A DNA stretch of 34,033 nt from Candidatus Aminicenantota bacterium. Lineage in GTDB: Bacteria; Acidobacteriota; Aminicenantia; UBA2199. The translations under genes and the position numbers were made by a program. The DNA lies in the NCBI GenBank assembly GCA_030639705.1, contig DAOWKX010000008.1, positions 1-34,033 on the forward strand, in the 5' to 3' direction. The notes beneath the pieces were generated by a model. The model did not search any database. It saw nothing but the letters and a program-made list of their open reading frames with translations, and was not told the DNA's origin. This document shows positions 6,733 through 14,699 of the stretch, in pieces; the stretch's first letter is position 1, and each line of letters starts with the position of its first letter.

Positions 6733-8735
6733 GCGGGAATCTCACTTTTCTCATTCTCTGATATAGTCTTTTTGTAACATATCAGCCCACAATTCAAACA
6801 CCTTCTGGCTTGATACTTTGCCTGGTCTTCACTCAAGGTAACCTGGTTATTAATAATTCCCCTGGGTGTTTTCAATTGGTCAACATTGAGTATTTCAAAA
6901 ACATTCTGGACTTCTTTCTCATCCATCAGCACACCGGATTCCGGAGAAATCTCTTCACCTGATATATGCTGATGAATGGCTCTGGCCATTTTTCTTCCTA
7001 TTCTGACTGCTACAACCACCCCGGTGAGATCAGTGGGTCTTCCGGCTTCTCCAATGGTAAAAATTCCAATTTCTGATTCTACGGGAAGTACCTTTATGAT
7101 CTCCACAGTCTTCCATTTGCCTTTTTCCCCTTTTTCAAAAAGCATCTCAGGATATCGACCCGAACCCACAATCAGATTATCCAAATTCAATTTTTCACTT
7201 TTTCCATCAGAGTGAATCAAAGACAGGGTTTTCAAATGACCATCCTCGCCTTCCAATTCCATGGGGATTGCTGAAAATATATACCTTACCTGATCGGTAT
7301 CGAATAACTTTATATTTTTAAGTTCAGCTTCAGTTTTTGAAAAGGGAAAGACAATGGTTATGTTTTCCGCACCTTTTTGCAGACAAATATTGGCTGCCTT
7401 AGACGATGTGTTTCCTCCTCCCAGGATAACAATTTTTTTATTTATGGACACTTTTAACTTTTTTGAAGCGGCAATTAAAAAATCAATCAACAGATAAGTT
7501 CCCGGAATGGTTTCCTCAACCTTACTCCCGCCTCTCAGAATCTGTCTGCTGTCCCAGCCGCCAGTTGTCATCAATGCCATATCAAATTCCTCTGAGAATA
7601 GTACTCCCAGGGAAAAATCTATGCCCATCACCTTTCCGGTTTCAGCTTCAATACCTGTTTCCAGAATCCCCTGAATCTCCCAGTCCAGAACCTTCCGGGG
7701 AAGCCTGTCTTCGGTGATCACATATCTTAAAATCCCGCCTAATTTATCCGTAGCTTCAAAAACCGTGGGAATGTGTCCCAGACGTCGTAAATAATAAGCT
7801 GCTGTTAATCCCTCAACTCCGCCGCCAACAATTGCGATTTTCTTTCCGGTTGCAGGTGGTAAATAAGTGGGTAACGCCCTCTGATTGGTTTTCATCTCAT
7901 ATTCTGTTACAAACTTCTTCAAGGCATTGATTCCCACCGGTTCATCAATCAGATTTCGTCTGCACTCGAATTCACAGGGCGCCGGACAAATCCAGCCACA
8001 TATCAGTGGAAAGGGATTTTTTTCTTTTATCACCCGAACCGACTCCAGATAATTTCCCTCAGAGATCTGTCGAATGTACTCGGGAATATCTATTTCTGCC
8101 GGGCAATTTCGCTGGCAGGGTGCCGTACATTCCGTCACTTTATTATCGGATAGAACCCGTCTGGTAGCAGAAGAAATGGTGATAATTCCCTTGGGGCAAA
8201 TTTCAGCACATATACCACATCCGGTGCAGCGATCTATATTCACAACCGGTAAATTGTTTTCCCCCATCGAAAGGGCATTAAATGGACAGGCTTGCACACA
8301 GGTAGCCAATCCCAGACAACCAATATTGCATTCCTTACTGCCCCCATACAGGAGCATCGCTGCCCGGCAATCATAAACCCCATCATAGGTATATTTCAAA
8401 TCTGCGTCCTGGAAACCATAATAGCAACCGGGTTTGGAAATATCAGGCTCCTTTGCCTCAACCTTTTGACCCATTACCTCTGCAACCTGCAGAGCAATTT
8501 CAAAACCACCTGCCGAACATACATCCACTTCTGCTTTGCTCATAACTACTGCCTCAGCAGCTGCTGCACATCCGGCATAACCGCATCCACCGCAATTGGC
8601 TCCCAGTAATGCCTCCTCAACCTGCTCGATCCTGGGATCCTCCCATACATAAAATACCTTGGAAGCAATCGCCAGCATGACAGAGGCCAGTAATCCCAAT
8701 CCCAACAGCATTAGAAATGAGTTTAAAATAATCAT
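6729..8735 (-). CDS. rnfB: RnfB fused to a GltD/NfnB-like FAD oxidoreductase
   Basis: Residues 1-200 are RnfB: an N-terminal membrane helix (about 3-28), the [4Fe-4S] motif NCGGCGYAGC with Cys48, 51, 56 and 73, then two ferredoxin-type clusters (CNIGC..C..C and CTGCGICAEIC). From about 200 the chain continues as a GltD-type module. It has a cysteine-rich N-terminal region (CTAPCQRNCPAEIDIPEYI, then CGWICPAPCEFECRR), an FAD fold (AIVGGGVEGLTAA at about 301, RLPRKVLDWEI), a nucleotide fold (ILGGGNTSSKAA at about 437) and a last CLNCG. The YRR-like NADPH phosphate contact after GGGNT is replaced by FPFSKTE near 463, so NADPH specificity is doubtful. RnfB normally receives electrons from ferredoxin; the extra flavoprotein resembles the large Nfn subunit, where FAD bifurcates electrons. 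Ribosome site GAGAGACGG. Confidence 0.9.
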   Translation of the reverse strand: MIILNSFLMLLGLGLLASVMLAIASKVFYVWEDPRIEQVEEALLGANCGGCGYAGCAAAAEAVVMSKAEVDVCSAGGFEIALQVAEVMGQKVEAKEPDISKPGCYYGFQDADLKYTYDGVYDCRAAMLLYGGSKECNIGCLGLATCVQACPFNALSMGENNLPVVNIDRCTGCGICAEICPKGIITISSATRRVLSDNKVTECTAPCQRNCPAEIDIPEYIRQISEGNYLESVRVIKEKNPFPLICGWICPAPCEFECRRNLIDEPVGINALKKFVTEYEMKTNQRALPTYLPPATGKKIAIVGGGVEGLTAAYYLRRLGHIPTVFEATDKLGGILRYVITEDRLPRKVLDWEIQGILETGIEAETGKVMGIDFSLGVLFSEEFDMALMTTGGWDSRQILRGGSKVEETIPGTYLLIDFLIAASKKLKVSINKKIVILGGGNTSSKAANICLQKGAENITIVFPFSKTEAELKNIKLFDTDQVRYIFSAIPMELEGEDGHLKTLSLIHSDGKSEKLNLDNLIVGSGRYPEMLFEKGEKGKWKTVEIIKVLPVESEIGIFTIGEAGRPTDLTGVVVAVRIGRKMARAIHQHISGEEISPESGVLMDEKEVQNVFEILNVDQLKTPRGIINNQVTLSEDQAKYQARRCLNCGLICYKKTISENEKSEIPA

Positions 8736-8748
8736 AACCGTCTCTCGA

Positions 8749-9348
8749 TCATTTTATCATTAGCGCTTGAAGAGAATTATCAATCCCCATAAATCCATAA
8801 AAAGCCAGCGCCATCAGTCCTGCCGTCACCAGTGCTATGGCAGTATCCTGAAGTACTTTTGGAATATATGCAATCTCAAATCTTCCCCGGATGCCCGCAA
8901 ACAAAATCAATGCCAGTGCAAATCCCACTCCCGAAAACAGGGCATAAAACAAACTCTGTAAAAAATTGAATTCATTATTAATACACAAGACCGCAACCCC
9001 CAGTATCGCACAATTGGTGGTAATCAGGGGGAGAAAAATTCCCAGTGCTTTATACAGGGCCGGCACTATTTTCTTTAAGAACATCTCGATTAGCTGAACC
9101 AAAGAAGCAATAACCAGGATAAACACAATGGTCTGAAGGTATTCAATCTTAAGGAGAACCAGCAGGTAATGATGTACAAACCAGGTGATACTGGTCGCAA
9201 AGGTTATAACAAATATGACCGCCATTCCCATACCGGTGGCGGTTTCCATCTTTTTGGAAACACCCATGAAAGGACAATTTCCCAGGTATTGGGCCAGTAA
9301 AATATTTTTTACCAAAATAGCATTGATGGCCAGTATAATATATTCCAT
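8749..9348 (-). CDS. rnfA: RnfA, integral membrane subunit
   Basis: A 199-residue, highly hydrophobic protein with about six transmembrane helices. It starts MEYIILAINAILVKNILLAQ, and LGNCPFMGVSKK and LPLITTNCAILGVA follow. The two NC-containing half-helices are the hallmark of RnfA and RnfE, where the conserved cysteines of both subunits hold a [2Fe-2S] cluster inside the membrane. Both cysteines are present. Length matches the family. It sits 13 bases before rnfB and 15 after rnfE in the order C-D-G-E-A-B, which is the usual order of bacterial rnf operons of the Clostridium/Desulfovibrio kind. Confidence 0.96.
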   Translation of the reverse strand: MEYIILAINAILVKNILLAQYLGNCPFMGVSKKMETATGMGMAVIFVITFATSITWFVHHYLLVLLKIEYLQTIVFILVIASLVQLIEMFLKKIVPALYKALGIFLPLITTNCAILGVAVLCINNEFNFLQSLFYALFSGVGFALALILFAGIRGRFEIAYIPKVLQDTAIALVTAGLMALAFYGFMGIDNSLQALMIK

Positions 9349-9363
9349 TGTGATTACTCCATA

Positions 9364-9957
9364 TTATTTTTTGGGGAATAGATTAATTAAAGCCAAAATC
9401 AGTCCCAGACATACAAATGCTCCGGGCGCACTTACCATAAAGGCAAACGGTTCATAAGAATTCCACATCACCTGCATTCCCAGAAAGGTTCCTTTACCCA
9501 GTATTTCTCTGATTGTGCTGATCAATATCAGAGAAAGGGTAAATCCCAATCCGATCCCCAATCCGTCAGCGGCGGACAGGTAGATCGGATTTTTCGAAGC
9601 AAAGGCCTCGGCTCTACCCAGGATAATGCAATTCACCACAATAAGATTAATAAACAACCCCAGCTGTTTTGAAATTGAAAAAAAATAGGCTTTCATAACC
9701 AGCTCAACGATAACCACAAATGTCGCAATAATAATAATATAAGATGCAATTCTGACTTTTTTGGGAATGATTTTCTTTATGGAAGAAATAATCACATTTG
9801 AAAAAAACAGGACAAAAGTCGTACTGAGCCCCATACCGATTCCATTTTCGACAGCTGTGGTAACAGCCAACACCGGGCATAAACCCAGTACCAGCCTGAA
9901 GGGTGGTAAAATCTCCCAGAAGCCTTTTAAAAATTCATGCGCTATCGTCTTTTTCAT
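9364..9957 (-). CDS. rnfE: RnfE, integral membrane subunit
   Basis: A 197-residue membrane protein homologous to RnfA but of inverted topology. It carries LGLCPVLAVTTAVENGIGMG near residue 25 and INLIVVNCIILGRAEAFASKN near residue 105. These provide the second pair of cysteines for the intramembrane [2Fe-2S] centre of the RnfA/RnfE pair. It has six predicted helices. It lies 21 bases after rnfG. Nothing unusual is visible, so the intramembrane electron path seems preserved even though the flavin sites of RnfC and RnfD are altered. Confidence 0.95.
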   Translation of the reverse strand: MKKTIAHEFLKGFWEILPPFRLVLGLCPVLAVTTAVENGIGMGLSTTFVLFFSNVIISSIKKIIPKKVRIASYIIIIATFVVIVELVMKAYFFSISKQLGLFINLIVVNCIILGRAEAFASKNPIYLSAADGLGIGLGFTLSLILISTIREILGKGTFLGMQVMWNSYEPFAFMVSAPGAFVCLGLILALINLFPKK

Positions 9958-9978
9958 TATTATAAAATACCGTGCAGG

Positions 9979-10554
9979 TTATTTTTTTTTCACAACCTGA
10001 TCCTTAATGGCAGAATATAAGACAATACTTTGCTCCACAGCTGAACATACGGCTCTCGATGATATTGTGGCTCCGGAAACCGCATCAATAGTCCCGTTAT
10101 CCTTTTTTACCTTAAAGATTTCAGAAATGACTCTATCTTTAAAATTGTTTGTAAAAATTGGCTCTGAAACCCGTGCCCCCAAACCGGGAGTTTCCTGGTG
10201 GGTTAAAATTCCGATTCCGGTAAGCCTGTCTTTCTCCAGATCAAATCCCACCATCACCCCTATTTTGCCTTTATAACCCATGGCCGTCATCTCAAAGGCA
10301 ATGGCCCAGATCTGGCCATTTTTTTTCCCCAAAAAAACAATTTTTATTTCCTGGTCGACAGTAATCTCCTCTCTGTCCTGTATGATATCATTGGTTGATG
10401 AGGCCAGCACATTATTTAAAGCAGGCCCCTGAACATTCACCAAAATTTGTTCTTCAATCCGTTTTTCAGTACCTTTCTTGACTGCAGCCAGCAGCAGACC
10501 GCAAACGGCTGCAATGGCCGTTAACACTGCTACCATCCTGATATACTCTCTCAT
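9979..10554 (-). CDS. rnfG: RnfG, periplasmic FMN-binding subunit
   Basis: The 191 residues contain one N-terminal anchor helix (about 7-25) and a periplasmic FMN-binding domain. The flavin attachment motif is VSGATISSRAV, with Ser160-Gly161-Ala162-Thr163. Thr163 is the residue expected to carry FMN as a phosphoester, placed by the ApbE flavin transferase (no apbE in this window). The preceding GILTHQETPGLGARV is also typical. The start overlaps the rnfD stop by four bases. RnfG therefore keeps its covalent flavin site, in contrast to RnfD. Confidence 0.95.
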   Translation of the reverse strand: MREYIRMVAVLTAIAAVCGLLLAAVKKGTEKRIEEQILVNVQGPALNNVLASSTNDIIQDREEITVDQEIKIVFLGKKNGQIWAIAFEMTAMGYKGKIGVMVGFDLEKDRLTGIGILTHQETPGLGARVSEPIFTNNFKDRVISEIFKVKKDNGTIDAVSGATISSRAVCSAVEQSIVLYSAIKDQVVKKK

Positions 10555-11522
10555 TCTGCCCTGCTTTCAATATGAATAAATTCCACGGGTTTTGATCTTT
10601 TCTTGAGCTTATCCAGTAAGGGAGTGAATAAATTCATGATTAAGATAGCAAAAAACACCCCGTCAGGATAAACACTCCACACCCTGAATATAATTGTCAG
10701 GAAACCACATCCGAACCCAAACACAATCATTCCCCATCTGTTAAAAGGCGAGCTTGCATAATCGGTAGAAAGAAAAAATATCCCTAACATTAAATTCCCG
10801 GTAAACAGGTGAAACAGCGGATTGGCATATTGATTATTGTTTAACAGCCAGAAAACCGAGGATACAACCAATATCCCCACCATGAAGGATACCGGAATTT
10901 CCCAGGCAATGACTCCTCTTAATAATAGATAAATACCGCCAATCAGAAGAAGCAGAACGGCAACGGTTCCAATTCCACCCACCTGCTTACCCAGGAGAAA
11001 ATCCAGAAGTTTAAACTCTGAAATGAATTCAGTTCCCCCTTTCTTTAAAAGGGTCAGGGGATAGCGGAAACTATATCCCAGATCATAATTGACAGATGCC
11101 AGATCAAGATTATAATAAGCAGGCCATGAAATCCTGGTGATTGCCCATCCGACCAGAACAGGACTCAATGGATTGCTGCCCAGGCCTCCAAAAATCTCCT
11201 TACCGATAAAAATACATAAAAACGCCCCCATGATAACCAGCCAGTAAGGAACACTGGGAGGGAGTAGCATGGCAAAGAGCAGACCGATAACAACGGCGCT
11301 ACCGTTGGTAATGGTTGATTCTTTTCCAAACAGTTTCCGAATGAAGTATTCACTGGCAATGGTTGTCACCACTGAGAGTGAGATGATTCTGGCCGCATGA
11401 AGGCCGTAGGTATACACAGCATAAATCAGGACCGGGAGCAAGGCAATTATCAAGTGGCTATGAATTTTGGTGATACTATCTTTATTGTTCCAGTGGGGAG
11501 GACTTGACACAATTAATTTCAT
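10551..11522 (-). CDS. rnfD: RnfD, membrane subunit lacking the covalent FMN threonine
   Basis: A 323-residue membrane protein with eight or nine helices. Family landmarks are present: SSPPHWNNKDSITKIH at the start, GLGSNPLSPVLVGWAITRISWP (about 113-134) and GGIGTVAVLLLLIGGIYLLLR. The stretch that in RnfD and NqrB reads SGATPL or TGATPL, with the threonine bearing FMN, here reads SFRYPL (residues 151-156) with no Thr at the attachment site. The flanking residues align well, so this is a local replacement rather than a frame error. RnfD here probably has no covalently bound flavin. It overlaps rnfC by four bases. Confidence 0.92.
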   Translation of the reverse strand: MKLIVSSPPHWNNKDSITKIHSHLIIALLPVLIYAVYTYGLHAARIISLSVVTTIASEYFIRKLFGKESTITNGSAVVIGLLFAMLLPPSVPYWLVIMGAFLCIFIGKEIFGGLGSNPLSPVLVGWAITRISWPAYYNLDLASVNYDLGYSFRYPLTLLKKGGTEFISEFKLLDFLLGKQVGGIGTVAVLLLLIGGIYLLLRGVIAWEIPVSFMVGILVVSSVFWLLNNNQYANPLFHLFTGNLMLGIFFLSTDYASSPFNRWGMIVFGFGCGFLTIIFRVWSVYPDGVFFAILIMNLFTPLLDKLKKRSKPVEFIHIESRAE

Positions 11523-12703
11523 TTTTCCTCTTCTTGCTCAATTTTTTCTAATTCACTTTTCGCCAGTCTGATAAACTGTACCAGCGACCGCCCGGACGGA
11601 CAGTGGTAAGCACATAAACCACATTCAATACAATCATACACATCAAGCTCCAGACATTCTTCAAAATGGGAAAACTCGGAAAATCTGCAGATGAGATTGA
11701 CATCCAGTTCCGCCGGACAAACCCGTACACATTTTCCACAATTGATACAGGCTTGATTCCGGTTTAAAATTACCTCGCTGGAATCCTGCAAATAGACTAA
11801 ATCGATTGTATCTCCAACCGGAATATCAGTACTGTAACAGGCATCACCCCTGAGTGGACCTCCTAAAATCAGTTTGTCATTATCATGAATATCACTATCC
11901 TTGAATAGATTTTTAATGGGCGTTCCAATTCGAATCCTAATATTTTTACTCTCTTTATTCCCGATGATGGTTACTACTTTATGAACAAATGGCCGACCTT
12001 GTTTCAGAGCAATAACAGCTCCAAATAACTTTTCAACTTTCAAATAAGCACACGCTTCCAAACCAAGCTTATAGTAAATGGTCCGCATGAGAATATCAGG
12101 TAAGCCGTTGGGATAAACCGGATCCACCAAAAAAACATCCGCCTGATCTTCAATAATATCAGCTACCAGATAATCAAGATTTTTGGGGATAGCCAGGACT
12201 ACTTTTTGCGCGGCAGTTAAAAATTTTATTAATTCCAATCCTTCAAGAATACGGTTTTTATTCTCCCTTAATATTTGCTGTTGGATGGTTGCCAGTGGCT
12301 CTGTATCCACGGCACTGATGACAACTGTTTTCGTCTGGGCCAGTTTTTCAGAAAATTTCAGATTACAGCGATTTAACTGTTTTAATATTTCCAGAGGGTC
12401 CTTTTCTAAAAAATCTGGTACCTCTTTTATTGCCGGATCAAATTTTTCATCCTCGGCAACCCTGATCCTCAGAGCCACCCTTTTGCCACCTGCCACCTGT
12501 AATGAATCAATGCTTTTCAGGGTACCGGTAACCGTTGAATGCTCACCCGGAAAAATCTCTTCACCGGTGAGTATTTTTGATCCTTCCTTAAATTTCAGTG
12601 TATCACTACCCGGATCAAATCCTTTTAAAGTGAGAATCACCTCTTCCGGATCCGGGAGATCAGTAATACCCATTTCCTTTATATTTAATGCCAGACTATC
12701 CAT
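11519..12703 (-). CDS. rnfC: RnfC-like subunit lacking the NADH/FMN glycine-rich motif
   Basis: The 394 residues are somewhat shorter than usual for RnfC (about 440). The barrel-sandwich, SLBB and two-cluster parts are clear: GTLKSIDSLQV early on, LILGGPLRG near 285, and two C-terminal [4Fe-4S] motifs, CINCGKCVRVCP and CIECGLCAYHCP. The Rossmann-like section that in RnfC and NuoF holds GxGGAGFPT is present by position but reads QLNRCNLKFSEKL (about 109-121) with no glycines. The following NAECEP-like stretch is degraded to SAVDTEPLATI. It probably passes electrons through its clusters but should not bind NADH or FMN in the normal way. It lies 14 bases after the octaheme cytochrome gene. Confidence 0.9.
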   Translation of the reverse strand: MDSLALNIKEMGITDLPDPEEVILTLKGFDPGSDTLKFKEGSKILTGEEIFPGEHSTVTGTLKSIDSLQVAGGKRVALRIRVAEDEKFDPAIKEVPDFLEKDPLEILKQLNRCNLKFSEKLAQTKTVVISAVDTEPLATIQQQILRENKNRILEGLELIKFLTAAQKVVLAIPKNLDYLVADIIEDQADVFLVDPVYPNGLPDILMRTIYYKLGLEACAYLKVEKLFGAVIALKQGRPFVHKVVTIIGNKESKNIRIRIGTPIKNLFKDSDIHDNDKLILGGPLRGDACYSTDIPVGDTIDLVYLQDSSEVILNRNQACINCGKCVRVCPAELDVNLICRFSEFSHFEECLELDVYDCIECGLCAYHCPSGRSLVQFIRLAKSELEKIEQEEEK

Positions 12704-12717
12704 TATCTTAATATAAC

Positions 12718-13410
12718 CTACTCTTCTTTATGACAAATTGTACAATCATCGACTCCATCGCTGTGACATTCAATACAATTCTTTCCAATACATCGAACAT
12801 GAACATCGGCATTTTCACAAATCATTTTATATTTAGAGTTGTAGTGACACCGCCTGCAGTTCAGGGGAAAATTTTTCTTATTTTCAATTTTATACCCATG
12901 GTGACAGGTTTCACATTCAATCTCATAGCCATCCGGAGAGGCGTGATCCAGGTGATTAAAAACCACCGGTCCTCCATCGGTATTAAAAATAATTTCCTTT
13001 GGCGTCTTTACTTTTTCAAAATGTTCAGCATTGTGACAGAACTCACACTTTACCGAACCCTGAACATGACATTCCACACAGTTTTTTCCAATACATCTCT
13101 TATGGATGGTTTCATCCCCGCAAGTTTCAACAAATTCTTTATTATAATGACACTCCCTGCAATTCATTTTCACTCTCTCTTTTTGATCGGGTGAATAATT
13201 ATGATGGCATTCCTCACAGGTCGTGTCTTTCAGGGATGAATGATACCCGTGGTCAAAAATGACCCCGCCTCCCTTGGTGAGAAAAGCCACCCGGATGGGT
13301 TCCTTTTCTTTGTCAAAGGCAAATCCCCAGATTGCCAAAATGAAAAGAACAACAGAGAGTAAGATAATGAAAAATTCCTTTTTTTTAGTTAGAAATTTAA
13401 CTTTATCCAT
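12718..13410 (-). CDS. Membrane-anchored octaheme cytochrome, duplicated c3-type domain
   Basis: The 230-residue protein has one N-terminal membrane helix (about 12-32, no lipobox) and eight CxxCH heme sites, at residues 65, 84, 111, 122, 166, 185, 212 and 223. They form two tandem tetraheme units (about 48-126 and 146-230). Each starts with an F-[DN]-H-x-x-H pair, as in class III cytochrome c3, and shares the pattern CETCHHGY ... NCRRCHYN ... RCIGKNCIECH ... CTICH. The units are clearly an internal duplication. It is the first gene of the Rnf operon, in the place where multiheme cytochromes occur in Desulfovibrio-type and Methanosarcina rnf clusters. It probably exchanges electrons between RnfG and a periplasmic pool. 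Confidence 0.92.
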   Translation of the reverse strand: MDKVKFLTKKKEFFIILLSVVLFILAIWGFAFDKEKEPIRVAFLTKGGGVIFDHGYHSSLKDTTCEECHHNYSPDQKERVKMNCRECHYNKEFVETCGDETIHKRCIGKNCVECHVQGSVKCEFCHNAEHFEKVKTPKEIIFNTDGGPVVFNHLDHASPDGYEIECETCHHGYKIENKKNFPLNCRRCHYNSKYKMICENADVHVRCIGKNCIECHSDGVDDCTICHKEE

Positions 13411-13487
13411 CTGATATCAAGTACATACCGGTCATTCTTCCATTAAATTATTGAAAAAAACTTAATTGTGAGAGCAAAATAATTTAG

Positions 13488-13517
13488 ATACTAACATAAG
13501 GAATTTTAGAATGTCAA
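13488..13517 (-). promoter_or_regulatory. Promoter of the cytochrome-Rnf operon
   Basis: A perfect TTGACA (13517-13512), an 18-base spacer and TAGTAT (13493-13488) lie on the minus strand, giving a leader of roughly 70 bases before the octaheme cytochrome. No other gene lies between 13411 and 13565; I see no clear terminator there for the response regulator gene. Confidence 0.55.
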
Positions 13518-13565
13518 GCAAAAATTAGATAAAGTAACTACCCCTCAAAAAAAGCAACAGATTTT

Positions 13566-13952
13566 TTATTCCTTTAAAAGACCACTTATGGTAGCGATTA
13601 AATCATCCGGATCAATCGGTTTTTCCATGAACTTCTCAACCGGTAAAAAACCACCATCTTCTTCAATATTAAATTTAAATTTGGTCATTTGATTGACAGC
13701 AGTTGCCAGTATAATTGGAATGTGTTTATATTTTTCATTCATTTTAACAAATTGAGCGAAATTAAAACCGTCACTATCCTTTTCCATCATAACATCAAGA
13801 ATAATCAAATCAATCTTTTCATTCTCCAGAATCTCCTCAGCTACTTTTATATTGGTGGCCTGGACAACATCATAATTGCTGTGCTCCAAAATAATTTTCC
13901 TAACTTCAAGAACATCAATATCATCATCAATGTCCAGTATTTTCTTTTTCAT
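13566..13952 (-). CDS. Single-domain response regulator
   Basis: A 128-residue CheY-like receiver with nothing attached. The acidic pocket is in ILDIDDDIDVLE (residues 8-11), the phospho-acceptor is Asp53 in LIILDVMM, the switch Thr is Thr84 (ILATA) and the lysine is Lys111 (EKPIDP). With no DNA-binding or enzymatic output domain it must act by protein contact or as a phosphorelay intermediate. It starts eight bases after the stop of the histidine kinase and is its obvious partner. The target is unknown. Confidence 0.93.
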   Translation of the reverse strand: MKKKILDIDDDIDVLEVRKIILEHSNYDVVQATNIKVAEEILENEKIDLIILDVMMEKDSDGFNFAQFVKMNEKYKHIPIILATAVNQMTKFKFNIEEDGGFLPVEKFMEKPIDPDDLIATISGLLKE

Positions 13953-13960
13953 TTCTCCTC

Positions 13961-14659
13961 CTAATTCATAAATGGTAATTTTATGGTTATGGTTGTGCCT
14001 TCACCAACGACACTATCGAGATCAATTGATCCCTCATGGTCCTTGATGATCTGCTTGACCAGAGAAAGGCCCAAACCGATACTACCGTCAATATTTTTTC
14101 TGGCCTCCCTTCCCCGGGCAAAAATATTAAATACCTTATCTATATCCTCAGCCGGAATACCTATTCCGGTATCACTTATCTCAATGATAATAAGCTTATT
14201 AAACCTCTCAAAACAACGGATATCAATACTCCCATTTTCTTTATTATATTTCACTGCATTCATAATAATATTATTAAATGCCCTTAAGAGAAATGTATAA
14301 TTTCCAAACACAAATTTCTCCTGACAGGATCTTTGGGAATAATTAATGGTAATCTTTTTTTCATCAGCATAAGGTTTGATAATCGAAAATGATTCGTCAA
14401 TTATATCAAATAAATTTAGTCGTTCACGCTTCATCTGGGATTTATTTTCCAGAACCGTATAATCAAGAATATCTTCCACAATTTTGATGAGGGCCTCAGA
14501 CTTTTTTCTGGCCCGGGAAATGAGCTCCTTCACTTTTTCCGGGTCATCCACATAGCCTTTTTCCACTACAATTAATAAATCGACCACTGCGGATAGAGGA
14601 GCCTTTAAATCATGGGCAATCACCGCAAGGTTTTTAAAATCTTTCTCTATTTTTGGCAT
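13961..14659 (-). CDS. Soluble sensor histidine kinase without an input domain
   Basis: The 232 residues contain only the transmitter core: a HisKA dimerisation domain with the phospho-acceptor His16 in AHDLKAP, then an HATPase_c domain with an N box (NNIIMNAVKYN), G1 box (DTGIGIPAED) and G2 box (GSIGLGLSLVKQI). There is no membrane helix, PAS, GAF or other sensor module before the histidine, so the signal must come from another protein. It follows the group 3b hydrogenase maturation protease by 40 bases on the same strand and precedes the response regulator. Co-transcription with the hydrogenase suggests a link to H2 metabolism, but this is inference. Confidence 0.92.
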   Translation of the reverse strand: MPKIEKDFKNLAVIAHDLKAPLSAVVDLLIVVEKGYVDDPEKVKELISRARKKSEALIKIVEDILDYTVLENKSQMKRERLNLFDIIDESFSIIKPYADEKKITINYSQRSCQEKFVFGNYTFLLRAFNNIIMNAVKYNKENGSIDIRCFERFNKLIIIEISDTGIGIPAEDIDKVFNIFARGREARKNIDGSIGLGLSLVKQIIKDHEGSIDLDSVVGEGTTITIKLPFMN

Positions 14660-14699
14660 CCTTTACTTCTTATTTATAATAATACCCGAAACCATGAAT

